Source: Streptomyces sp. NBC_01775 (GTDB lineage: Bacteria; Actinomycetota; Actinomycetes; Streptomycetales; Streptomycetaceae). From it: a DNA stretch of 64,000 nt. Below, piece by piece: positions 55,392 through 63,356 of the stretch. The notes under the pieces were generated by a model that worked only from the letters and a program-made list of their open reading frames with translations, was not told the DNA's origin and ran no database searches. The stretch spans positions 2,790,001-2,854,000 of the forward strand of contig NZ_CP109104.1 of NCBI RefSeq assembly GCF_035917675.1. The letters are read 5' to 3'. The stretch's first letter is position 1. Each line of letters begins with the position of its first letter. Position numbers and translations under genes: made by a program.

Positions 55392-56945
55392 TCAGGCCGT
55401 GTCCGGTACGGCGCGCCGGGTCGTGCTCTTGAGCACGACCACCAGCAGCGTCGCCACCAGCACCCCGGCCGCGATGGACAGCAGCCACAGGAAGGGGCTC
55501 CCCACCAGCGGCGTGACGAACAGCCCGCCGTGCGGGGCCCGCAGCGGGGTGCCGATGGCCATCGTCATCATGCCGGTCGTGGCGCAGCCCGCCATGCACG
55601 CGGGGATCACCCGCAGCGGATCCAGGGCGACGAACGGCAGCGCGCCCTCGGTGATCTGGGAGAAGCCCAGCACCCAGGCGGCCTTGCCGTTTTGCTGTTC
55701 GGCCTTGCTGAACAGGGACTTGCGCACGGTCGTGGCCAGCGCGAGCGCCAGCGGCGGGACGACGTTGATGGCGATGACGGCGCCCATCACCTTGAAGGCC
55801 CCGTCCGTTCCGGTCGTCAGGCCCGCGACGCCGAAGGTGTAGGCGACCTTGTTGACGGGCCCGCCCATGTCGAAGGCGGACAGAATGCCCATCACGGCGC
55901 CGAGCACCAGCGCGTTGCCGCCGCTGAGGCTGTTGAGCCAGTCGGTGAGCCCCTCCTGCGCCCAGGCGATGGGCCTGCCGACGACGGTGAACATCAGCCC
56001 GCCGACGATCAGCGAGCCGACCAGCGGGATCACCACCACCGGCATGATGGCGCGCAGCGAGGCGGGGATCTTCAGCTTCCGCAGCGACATCACCAGCCCG
56101 CCCGCCATCAGGCCGGCCGCCAGGCCGCCCAGGAAGCCCGCCTCGACGGCCACCGCGACCGCGCCGCCCACGATGCCGGGCGCGAGCCCGGGGCGGTCGG
56201 CCATCGCGAAGGCGATGTAGCCGGACAGCACAGGTACCAGATACTCGAAGGCGAGCTGGCCGGTCTGGAAGCACAGCGCGGCCCAGCTGTTCAGCTCCGT
56301 CCAGTCGAAGTGCTTGGTGACGGCGGCTGCCTTGTCGATCTCGTAGCCGCCCAGGGCGAAGCCCAGCGCGATGAGGATGCCTCCGGCGGCGACGAACGGG
56401 ATCATGTAGCTGACCCCGGTCATCAGCCAGCCCCGCAGCTGCGCGCCCCGGCTCTCCCCGGGGCCTTCGCTCTCCGGGGCGGGGGCCGTGGGAGCGTCGG
56501 TCCTGGGGGCGTCGGCCGTGGGGGCGCCGGTCGAGGCGGCCTCCCTCGCGGCGGCGACGGCGCGGGATATGAGCGCCGGGCCGTCGCTGATGGCGCTCTT
56601 GACGCCGACCTGCACGGTGGGCTTTCCGGCGAAGCGCTCCTTGTCGCGCACCTCGACGTCGGCGGCGAAGATGACCGCGCCGGCCTCGGCGATGACGTGG
56701 CCCGGTATCGGGTCGGCGCCGACCGAGCCCTGTGTCTCGACGTGGATCCCGACCCCGGCCTCCGCCGCCGCCTGCTCCAGCGCCTCCGCCGCCATGTAGG
56801 TGTGGGCGATGCCGGTGGGGCAGGAGGTGACGGCGACGAGCCGCGTGACCCCGGCTTCCGTCCCCGTCCCCGTGTCCGTGCCCGTCCCCGCTTCCGTTCC
56901 CGGGTCGGCGCCCGTATCGGCTGAACCCCCGCGTACGGCGCTCAT
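55392..56945 (-). CDS. PTS fructose-family IIBC transporter
   Basis: The protein is 517 residues. The IIB domain has the phosphocysteine loop 'AVTSCPTGIAHTYMAAEALE' (about 41); a Pro/Ala/Asp linker (135-165) follows, then a membrane IIC domain with about nine helices ('WLMTGVSYMIPFVAAGGILI', 'AFDMGGPVNKVAYTF', 'FSQITEGALPFVALDPLR'). It imports and phosphorylates a fructose-like sugar. Its start overlaps the IIA gene's stop (ATGA). Unlike fused IIABC FruA proteins, IIA is separate here. HPr and enzyme I are encoded elsewhere. Confidence 0.9.
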   Translation of the reverse strand: MSAVRGGSADTGADPGTEAGTGTDTGTGTEAGVTRLVAVTSCPTGIAHTYMAAEALEQAAAEAGVGIHVETQGSVGADPIPGHVIAEAGAVIFAADVEVRDKERFAGKPTVQVGVKSAISDGPALISRAVAAAREAASTGAPTADAPRTDAPTAPAPESEGPGESRGAQLRGWLMTGVSYMIPFVAAGGILIALGFALGGYEIDKAAAVTKHFDWTELNSWAALCFQTGQLAFEYLVPVLSGYIAFAMADRPGLAPGIVGGAVAVAVEAGFLGGLAAGLMAGGLVMSLRKLKIPASLRAIMPVVVIPLVGSLIVGGLMFTVVGRPIAWAQEGLTDWLNSLSGGNALVLGAVMGILSAFDMGGPVNKVAYTFGVAGLTTGTDGAFKVMGAVIAINVVPPLALALATTVRKSLFSKAEQQNGKAAWVLGFSQITEGALPFVALDPLRVIPACMAGCATTGMMTMAIGTPLRAPHGGLFVTPLVGSPFLWLLSIAAGVLVATLLVVVLKSTTRRAVPDTA

Positions 56946-57400
56946 GGGAGCGTCACCTCGCCCCGCACGAAGTCGGCGACGGCGCCCTCGTCTTCGGCGG
57001 TACGCAGCTCACCGGTGAACGAGGCGCGCACGAGGCGGCGGGCGAGGGCCGCGAGGATCCGCAGGTGCTCCGAGTCGCCGCCCTCGGGCGCCGCGATCAG
57101 GAAGACCAGGTCGGCGAGCGACCCGTCGGCCGCGCCGAAGTCGATGCCGCCCTCCCGGACCCTGCCGAACGCGAGGCTGGGCACGGTGACATGCGCGGAG
57201 CGGCAGTGCGGGATGGCCACGCCCCCGTCGAGGCCGGTCGCCGCCTGCTCCTCCCGCGCCTCGACGTCGGCCAGGAACCCCTCCAGGTCCGTCACCCGCC
57301 CCGCGTCGCGCAGCCGGGCCGCCAGCGCGCGCACGGCTTCCTTCCGCTCGGCCGCGTGCAGGTCCGTATCCACCAGATCGGCGCTGATCAGGTCACTCAT
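56942..57400 (-). CDS. PTS fructose-family IIA component
   Basis: This 152-residue IIA domain of the mannitol/fructose type receives phosphate from HPr on the His of 'GVAIPHCRSAHVTVPSLAFG' (about 67). The ATG (MSDLISADLV) is 10 bases after GGAGG; a GTG just before it is closer to the site (7 bases) and would add one residue. It is the first gene of the six-gene sugar operon. Confidence 0.88.
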   Translation of the reverse strand: MSDLISADLVDTDLHAAERKEAVRALAARLRDAGRVTDLEGFLADVEAREEQAATGLDGGVAIPHCRSAHVTVPSLAFGRVREGGIDFGAADGSLADLVFLIAAPEGGDSEHLRILAALARRLVRASFTGELRTAEDEGAVADFVRGEVTLP

Positions 57401-57475
57401 CACGTACAACCCTCCACAAACACGTGCCGGGGATACGCAGCCGCAGCCCCTCGCCCGCACCTTAGTCCACGCAAA

Positions 57476-57497
57476 TCCACGTGGGAACCCACATGGA
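57476..57497. promoter_or_regulatory. 22-bp dyad, likely operator of the PTS operon
   Basis: TCCACGTGGG and CCCACATGGA are complementary in 9 of 10 positions with AA between. The site is 76 bases upstream of the first gene (IIA), in the right place for the DeoR-type repressor encoded by the operon. A partial half-site (GTCCACGCAAA) lies just upstream. Confidence 0.55.
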
Positions 57498-57686
57498 ACG
57501 GGCGCTTCCCCTGCCGGGCACCCACACTTCGAGCGGGTACGTCCGGGTTCCGCGCCCCGACCCGGCACACCCGGCGCGGTCGGCGCGGGCACCGGTTAGC
57601 CTGTGGGAACCGTTGCCGGGCGGACACGCGGACAAAAGCCGCGCGGCGGAACAGGCACCACACGGGATGGGGGACGGTCGTTACGT

Positions 57687-59414
57687 ATGCCCAGGGAATT
57701 GCAGCGCGGTCACAAGGCCAAGATCAGTGATCTGACGGCGGGCACGGATCTGTACGTGGGTGTGCAGATCGGCGGCCCCGGACTCTCGTTCGACATCAGC
57801 TGCTTCGGGCTGGACGAGCGGGAGCAACTCTCCGACGACCGCTACTTCATCTTCTTCAACCAGCCCAAGTCCCCCGAAGAGTCCCTTCAGCTCCTCGGCG
57901 CGCAGGCCGGGGACACCGAGTCCTTCCGGGTCACGCTGGACCGGATTCCTGCACAGGTCAGCCGGCTGTCCTTCACCGCCGCGCTCGACGGTGCGGGCCA
58001 GCTCTCGCAGGTGGCGCCCGGCTACATCCGCATCGTCGCGGGCGGCGAGGAGGTCGCACGCTACGCCTTCGACGGCTCGGAGTTCACCACCGAGCGGGCC
58101 GTGATGCTGGGCGACATCTACCGCAAGGAAGGCGTCTGGCGGTTCGCCGCCATCGGCCAGGGCTTCGACGGCGGCCTCGACGCGCTGTTGAAGAACTTCG
58201 GCGGCGAGGTCGCCGAGGAGGAGCCGCAGGCGGCCCCGCAGGGCGCGCCCGGCTTCGCCCCGCCGGGTGGCGCGGCGCCCCAGCAGCCGGCCCCTGGCTT
58301 CGCCCCGCCGCCGGGCCCCCCGGCCCAGCAGGCGCCCCAGGCGCCACAGGCCCCGCAGGCCCCGCAGGCACCCCAGGCACCCCAGGCGCCTCAACCTCCC
58401 GCGCCCCAGCAGCCTCAACAGCCCCAGCCCCAGGCGGCCCAGCAGCCCCCGCAGCCGCAGGCGCCGGATGTGCACGGCGCACCCACCGTGACCGTGCCGA
58501 CCGCGCCCTTCGGCGGCGAGCCGCAACCGCCCCAGCCGCCCCCGGGCAGCAACCCCTACGCACCGCAGACGCCGCAGGCCCCCCAAGCGCCCCAGCCTCC
58601 GCAGCCCACCCAGCCGCAGGTCCCCGGCCAGCAGGCGCCGCCCGCCCAGCAGGGCCCGCCCGGACAGCAGCTGAGCAACCCCTTCGCCCAGCAACAGGGC
58701 GGACTCGGCGCTCCCCAGGCCCCACAGGCGCCCCAGATACCGCAGGGCCCCGCCGCCGGAGTGGGCGCGGCGCTCGGCAAGTTCCACGAGGTGCCGACGG
58801 GTCAGCGCTGGACGCTCCAGAACCCGGCGCTCGTCCGCGCCGACATCGGCATCGACGGCCGGCCCGTGCTCGCCAAGCAGGGCAGCATGGTGCTCTACCA
58901 GGGCAAGGTCGACTTCTCCTACAAGAGCGCGGGCTTCACAGGGCGCGTGGTCGGCAACGCCACGGGCCAGGAGATGCAGCTGATGCGGTGCAGCGGCCGG
59001 GGCCAGGTCTTCTTCGCGGAGAACGCGGCCCACGTCCACCCCGTGGAGCTCCAGGGCGACGCGATCTGCGTCTCCGCCGAGAACGTGCTGGCCTTCGACG
59101 AGTCGCTCCAGTACGAGGTGCGCCGAATCGAGGGCCACGGCATCCCGGGCGGCGCGCTGTTCACCATGCAGTTCACCGGTACGGGCACCGTGATCGTCAA
59201 GACGCAGGGCACGCCCGTCGTGCTGCCGGTGACGCCCACGACCTTCGCCGACGCGCAGGCCGTCGTCGCCTGGTCGGCCGCGGCCCAGGTCATCATCTCC
59301 AGCCAGGTCCGGCTGCACCGCAACGCCTACCCGGGGCACAGCGGCGAGACCGTGAACCTCCAGTTCCGTGGCGCACCCGGCAACTTCATCGTCGTCCAGC
59401 CGTACGAGGTCTAG
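57687..59414 (+). CDS. TerD domain-AIM24 domain fusion protein
   Basis: The protein is 575 residues. An N-terminal TerD domain (1-175; 'FDISCFGLDEREQLSDDRYF', calcium-binding type) is linked by about 170 residues of Pro/Gln/Ala repeats to a C-terminal AIM24-like beta-helix domain (about 365-575; 'VLAKQGSMVLYQGKVDFSYK', 'LMRCSGRGQVFFAENAAHV'). TerD proteins are linked to tellurite resistance and stress. The ATG is preceded by a G-rich site. Two stand-alone AIM24 genes follow, so the three surely cooperate. Confidence 0.88.
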   Translation: MPRELQRGHKAKISDLTAGTDLYVGVQIGGPGLSFDISCFGLDEREQLSDDRYFIFFNQPKSPEESLQLLGAQAGDTESFRVTLDRIPAQVSRLSFTAALDGAGQLSQVAPGYIRIVAGGEEVARYAFDGSEFTTERAVMLGDIYRKEGVWRFAAIGQGFDGGLDALLKNFGGEVAEEEPQAAPQGAPGFAPPGGAAPQQPAPGFAPPPGPPAQQAPQAPQAPQAPQAPQAPQAPQPPAPQQPQQPQPQAAQQPPQPQAPDVHGAPTVTVPTAPFGGEPQPPQPPPGSNPYAPQTPQAPQAPQPPQPTQPQVPGQQAPPAQQGPPGQQLSNPFAQQQGGLGAPQAPQAPQIPQGPAAGVGAALGKFHEVPTGQRWTLQNPALVRADIGIDGRPVLAKQGSMVLYQGKVDFSYKSAGFTGRVVGNATGQEMQLMRCSGRGQVFFAENAAHVHPVELQGDAICVSAENVLAFDESLQYEVRRIEGHGIPGGALFTMQFTGTGTVIVKTQGTPVVLPVTPTTFADAQAVVAWSAAAQVIISSQVRLHRNAYPGHSGETVNLQFRGAPGNFIVVQPYEV

Positions 59415-59518
59415 GAGGAGCCCGTCATGCTGCGGTTCCCCGGGGAGCGACCCCCCGGACCCCCACGAAATGCCCCCGTCCGGGGCGAGCCCGCAACCGC
59501 CTCGCGAGGTGACATCCA

Positions 59519-60205
59519 GTGAACCAGCCGGCAACGCTCGCAGGATTCGCGCCCGCTCCCGTCGCAGCCCGTATGGAAAACCACGGCCAGCACATGGTCA
59601 AGGTGGCCATGCAGTCCGGTCAGGACCTGTTCGCCAGGCCCGGCTCGATGGTCGCCTACGAGGGCTTCGTGCAGTACGAGGCCAATCCCCCGGCCGTGCG
59701 CCAGATGGCCTCGCAGTGGCTGTCGGGCGAGAAGAACCCGCTGATGCTGTGCCGCGGCGACGGCCTGCTCTACCTCGCCGACTACGGCGCCGACGTCGTC
59801 TGCGTGAACCTCAACGAGGAGTCGCTGTCCGTCAACGGCACCAACCTCCTCGCCTTCGACGCGCACCTCCAGTGGGGCGTCGAGCGGGTCAAGGGGATGG
59901 CCAAGTTCGCCGGGCAGGGCCTGTTCAACGTCGGCGTGCGCGGCACCGGCTGGGTGGCGCTCACCTCGCGCGGCGCGCCCGTCGTGGTGGACTGCGGACG
60001 CGGCGACGACGAGACCTATGTCGACCCGGACGCGCTCGTGGCCTGGTCCAGCGGCCTGAAGATGAAGAGCAAGCGCAGCATGAAGGCCTCCGCGCTCATC
60101 GGCCGGGGCAGCGGCGAGGCTTACCAGATCGCGTTCTCCGGTCAGGGGTTCGTGGTCGTACAGCCGAGCGAGGACAGCACGGACCGCATCCGGGTCCGGG
60201 GCTGA
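59519..60205 (+). CDS. AIM24 family protein
   Basis: This 228-residue AIM24/TspO-like-fold protein is a beta-helix with 'SMVAYEGFVQYEANPPAVRQ', 'PLMLCRGDGLLYLADYGADV' and 'LVAWSSGLKMKSKRSM'. The GTG start follows GAGGTGA. It lies 105 bases after the fusion gene and 18 bases before the next paralogue, which suggests an operon. The family role in bacteria is unknown; some are secreted or membrane-associated in stress clusters. Confidence 0.85.
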   Translation: MNQPATLAGFAPAPVAARMENHGQHMVKVAMQSGQDLFARPGSMVAYEGFVQYEANPPAVRQMASQWLSGEKNPLMLCRGDGLLYLADYGADVVCVNLNEESLSVNGTNLLAFDAHLQWGVERVKGMAKFAGQGLFNVGVRGTGWVALTSRGAPVVVDCGRGDDETYVDPDALVAWSSGLKMKSKRSMKASALIGRGSGEAYQIAFSGQGFVVVQPSEDSTDRIRVRG

Positions 60206-60223
60206 GGGGGAAGGAGAACCGCC

Positions 60224-60976
60224 GTGCAGAGTTCACTCTTCGCATACGCCGAGGTCCAGAGCCAGGACCGCTACGCCACGCAGAACCCGCAGCTCCTGCG
60301 GGTCCAGCTGACCGGGCACGACGACGTGCTGGCCCGCAAGGGCGCCATGGTCGCCTACCAGGGCCTGCTGGAGTTCGACGCCGAGTACCAGCCGCGCGGC
60401 AACCGCCGCGGCCCGGCCCGCGAGCACCTGCCCCTGATGCGCTGCTCGGGCCAGGGCTCGGTCTTCCTCGCCAACCTCGCGCAGTACGTGCACGTGGTGG
60501 ACGTCGAGCGGGACGGCCTGACCGTCGACGCCTCGTACGTCCTGGCCATGGACTCCACGCTGCACCACGAGATCATCTCCGTGGACAGCCAGTTCGGCAT
60601 CTCCGGCACCGGCGCCTACAACCTCAACATCACCGGGCAGGGCAAGGTCGCGCTGATGACCTCGGGCCAGCCGCTGCTGCTGAACGTCACGCAGGACACC
60701 TACGTCAACGCCGACTCGGACGCCGTCGTCGCCTGGTCCAGCGGCCTGCGGGTCCAGATGCAGGCCCAGACCTCCTCCCAGGGCGTCTGGCGCCGCCGGG
60801 GCAGCACGGGAGAGGGCTGGGAGCTGTCCTTCCTGGGTCAGGGCTACGCCCTGGTCCAGCCCAGCGAACTCCTCCCCCCGCAGGGCGCCGAGATCGGCGG
60901 CGGCGTGCGCGCCCAGTACGGCATGGGCCAACAGGGCGCCCGTGGCCAGAACCAGGGCAACATCTTCAGCAACTGA
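60224..60976 (+). CDS. AIM24 family protein
   Basis: This 250-residue paralogue of the previous gene has 'VLARKGAMVAYQGLLEFDAE', 'LPLMRCSGQGSVFLANLAQ' and 'DAVVAWSSGLRVQMQAQTSS'. The GTG start follows GGAG at 7 bases. The ending is Gln/Gly/Asn-rich. The hairpin 60980-61026 follows immediately. Confidence 0.85.
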   Translation: MQSSLFAYAEVQSQDRYATQNPQLLRVQLTGHDDVLARKGAMVAYQGLLEFDAEYQPRGNRRGPAREHLPLMRCSGQGSVFLANLAQYVHVVDVERDGLTVDASYVLAMDSTLHHEIISVDSQFGISGTGAYNLNITGQGKVALMTSGQPLLLNVTQDTYVNADSDAVVAWSSGLRVQMQAQTSSQGVWRRRGSTGEGWELSFLGQGYALVQPSELLPPQGAEIGGGVRAQYGMGQQGARGQNQGNIFSN

Positions 60977-60979
60977 GAC

Positions 60980-61026
60980 CCGTGACCGGGGCGGGGAGCC
61001 GGCTCGGCTCCCCGCCCCGGTCACGG
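60980..61026 (+). terminator. 22-bp-stem terminator after AIM24 genes
   Basis: Two arms of 22 bases, starting CCGTGACCGGGGCGGGGAGC, are exact complements around a 3-base GCT loop, 4 bases after the stop codon. No T-tract. Confidence 0.88.
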
Positions 61027-61048
61027 ATACCGAGGCGTGAGCGCCTCT

Positions 61049-61144
61049 TCAGTGGCCTCCCGCAACCAGCCGCAAGGCATCGAACAGGTTCGGCTTCCCG
61101 GCGCCGTTCGGTCCCAGCATGATCAGCGAAGGCGGCACCAGCCG
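61049..61144 (-). pseudogene. Remnant with Walker A motif of a chromosome-partition/RecF-like ATPase
   Basis: The frame reads 'SLIMLGPNGAGKPNLFDALR' followed by 'LVAGGH' and a stop. The pattern is that of AAA/SMC/RecF ATPase P-loops, but the Ser/Thr after Lys is Pro and the rest of the protein is missing. It is a decayed N-terminal piece. Confidence 0.55.
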
Positions 61145-61263
61145 CGCCGACCACGGCGCAGGTCCGGGGCGCTCCGCTGCACCTGGAGGTCCACGACCGC
61201 CGGTACGCGCAGTGCCGGGCCCTCCTCCAGGCCCAGGAGGAGGGCGAGGCCCCGCCGCCATCC
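61123..61263 (-). pseudogene. C-terminal remnant of a WhiJ-set ATP-binding protein
   Basis: The frame contains 'LALLLGLEEGPALRVPAVVD' and 'LQVQRSAP', very close to the C-terminal tail 'LAIVLTLDEGPALRVPATEK' of the protein at 48502-49128. The ATPase domain itself is gone. It shows that another set once stood here or that the tail was copied. Confidence 0.65.
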
Positions 61264-61374
61264 CCGTACGGGACACCGAACAGCGGCGGCAGCCGGTCCG
61301 GCCCACTCTGGATCTTCCGGCGTGAGACATGGGGGGCGCTTTCTCGCACAGCTCGGGGCCGCATAATCGATCAC

Positions 61375-62343
61375 ATGACGCTCACCCCTTCCTCTCTCCG
61401 CAAGCTCGGCAACGGCCTTCACCTCTGGAACCCGCCACGGCGAGGGTGGGGGCTGGCCAACTGTGGATTGCTGGTGGGGGACGGAACGGGGCTGTGGATC
61501 GACACACCGTACGACCGGCCGCTGGCCGAAGCGTTTCTGGCGGCGTCCCGGGAGGTGCTGGGCGGGGCCGAGGTGGACCGGATCGTGGTCACCCATGCCA
61601 ATGGTGATCACCTGTGGGGCGCCGACGTACTGCCGGACGCCGAGGTGATCGCCACCCGGGAGGCGCGCCACCACATCGACCTGGAGCCGAGCCCGCGACA
61701 GCTGAGGCAGCTGAGCGAAGCGGCGGGCAGCGGGTCGGCGGTCGGCAGCTATATCGCCGAGCACTTCGGCCACTTCGACTGGTCGCGTACGGAGGTCGTG
61801 GTGCCCTCCACCGTCTTCGAGGGCGAGCTGGAACTCACCGTGGGCGGTCACCCCGTGCTGCTGACCAGCCTGCCGTCCGCGCACACCACGGGCGACCTGG
61901 TCGTCCAGCTGCCCGACCACGGCACCGTGTTCACCGGCGACATCGTCTTCGGCTCGACGCCCGAGCACCCGGGCGACCACGCGGTGCACTGGGCGGGCCC
62001 GCTGGAGAACATCATCGGAGCGTGCCAGGGCGTGCTGGACAGCGGGGCCGAGACCATCGTGCCCGGCCACGGGCCGGTGCTCGACCGGGCGGGGCTGCGC
62101 TCCCACATCGACTACCTCAGCCACCTGCGCGAGCGCGCGCACGCCTCGCATGCGCGCGGGGTGTCCGCGCTCGAGGCCGCCCGTGCCATCGCCCACGAGG
62201 GCCTTCGGCCCGAACTCGGGCTGGTGGAGCGGCTGGTGGTGACCATCGGCACGGAATACCGGCACCTGGACGGCACGGAGCCGGGGCCCCTCGCGGAGGT
62301 CCTGCCGGAGATGGTGGCCTTCGCCGCGGAACGGGGGGCCTAG
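61375..62343 (+). CDS. MBL-fold metallo-hydrolase
   Basis: This 322-residue metallo-beta-lactamase-fold protein has the metal motifs 'VTHANGDHLWG' (the usual HxHxDH reads HANGDH, so the second His is Asn), 'PSAHTTGDLVVQLPDHGTVF', 'TGDIVF' and 'IVPGHGPVLD'. The changed second His suggests an unusual metal site. The likely role is hydrolase/glyoxalase-like or quorum-type lactone cleavage; the substrate is not known. Start: ATG before TLTPSSLRKL. Confidence 0.8.
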   Translation: MTLTPSSLRKLGNGLHLWNPPRRGWGLANCGLLVGDGTGLWIDTPYDRPLAEAFLAASREVLGGAEVDRIVVTHANGDHLWGADVLPDAEVIATREARHHIDLEPSPRQLRQLSEAAGSGSAVGSYIAEHFGHFDWSRTEVVVPSTVFEGELELTVGGHPVLLTSLPSAHTTGDLVVQLPDHGTVFTGDIVFGSTPEHPGDHAVHWAGPLENIIGACQGVLDSGAETIVPGHGPVLDRAGLRSHIDYLSHLRERAHASHARGVSALEAARAIAHEGLRPELGLVERLVVTIGTEYRHLDGTEPGPLAEVLPEMVAFAAERGA

Positions 62344-62470
62344 CGGGGGGCCGCGTAGGCGGCCGGTCAGGCCGCGATCTTTGTTGCCCTCGCCTCGTGC
62401 TGTTGCCCTCTTTCCTCGTGCTGAGCAGGGGCTGCCCCTGGCTGTGCTTCGCAGGGTGCGGGTGCGTTTT

Positions 62471-62506
62471 GGGCTGGTCGCGCAGTTCCCCGCGCCCCTT
62501 CGGGGC
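62471..62506. repeat. Common Streptomyces dispersed repeat
   Basis: GGGCTGGTCGCGCAGTTCCC runs into CGCGCCCCTTCGGGGC, with a GCCCC/GGGGC hairpin. This element is familiar from many Streptomyces intergenic regions (from memory). It lies between the convergent MBL and SDR genes and may act as a terminator. Confidence 0.6.
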
Positions 62507-62582
62507 TCGGCCCGGTCGCGCCCACGCGGCGGAGCCGCACATATGTACAGCCCCGCGTCCCCAACCTCACAGGGCAATACAG

Positions 62583-63356
62583 CTAGCGGCCGAGCCAGCC
62601 TCCGTCTACCGGCAGCACCGTTCCTGACACATAGGCCGCCGCGGCGCCGGCCAGGAATACCGCCGCCCCGCCGATGTCCTCAGCGCGTCCCCACCGGCCG
62701 GCCGGGATGCGTTCCAGGATGGCCCGGGAGCGGTCGGTGTCGTCGCGCAGTGCCTGGGTGTTGTCGGTGGCGATGTAGCCGGGAGCGATGGCGTTGACGC
62801 CGATGCCGTGTGCTGCCCATTCGTTGGCCAGCGCCTTCGTCAGCCCGGCGACACCGGACTTCGCCGCCGCGTAGCCGGGGACGTTCACGCCGCCCTGGAA
62901 GCTCAGCAGGGAGGCGATGAAGATGATCCTCCCCCGGACACCACGGTCGATCATGGACTTGCCCACTTCACGGCTGAGCACGAACTGGGCGTTGAGATCC
63001 ACCTCGACGACGTGGTCCCACAGTTCGTCCGGGTGTTCGGCCGCCGGCGCCCGCTCGATCGCCCCGGCGTTGTTCACCAGGATGTCCACCGGCCGGTCGA
63101 GCCCGGCGAGTTCCGCGCCGAGTGCGCGGACCTGGGCCCGGTCGGCGAAGTCGGCCCGGCGGGCGGTGAACGTTCTCCCGTGCGCCGCGACGGCCTTGCC
63201 CACCGCGCTGTCGTGGGCTTCCAGCGAGGCGCTCACTCCGATGACGTCGGCTCCGGCCGCGGCGAGGGCTTCGGCGATCGCCTTGCCGATGCCGCGCCTG
63301 GCGCCCGTCACGACCGCGAGCTTGCCCGTCAGGTCGAAAGGACCGCTGTCCACCAT
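62583..63356 (-). CDS. SDR-family oxidoreductase (KduD-like)
   Basis: The protein is 257 residues. NAD(P)-binding 'VVTGARRGIGKAIAEALAAA', 'DILVNNAGAIERAP', catalytic Tyr and Lys in 'GYAAAKSGVAGLTKALANEW'. It is closest in pattern to 2-deoxy-D-gluconate 3-dehydrogenase or gluconate 5-dehydrogenase. The ATG overlaps the stop of the alcohol dehydrogenase gene by one base (TGATG), so the pair probably acts on one sugar acid or polyol. Confidence 0.88.
   Translation of the reverse strand: MVDSGPFDLTGKLAVVTGARRGIGKAIAEALAAAGADVIGVSASLEAHDSAVGKAVAAHGRTFTARRADFADRAQVRALGAELAGLDRPVDILVNNAGAIERAPAAEHPDELWDHVVEVDLNAQFVLSREVGKSMIDRGVRGRIIFIASLLSFQGGVNVPGYAAAKSGVAGLTKALANEWAAHGIGVNAIAPGYIATDNTQALRDDTDRSRAILERIPAGRWGRAEDIGGAAVFLAGAAAAYVSGTVLPVDGGWLGR

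Larger units (their letters stand above)
60977..61374. other. Region between AIM24 cluster and MBL gene
   Basis: It contains the terminator (60980-61026) and two minus-strand gene remnants (61049-61263). The promoter of the MBL gene should lie in the last about 70 bases. Confidence 0.55.
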
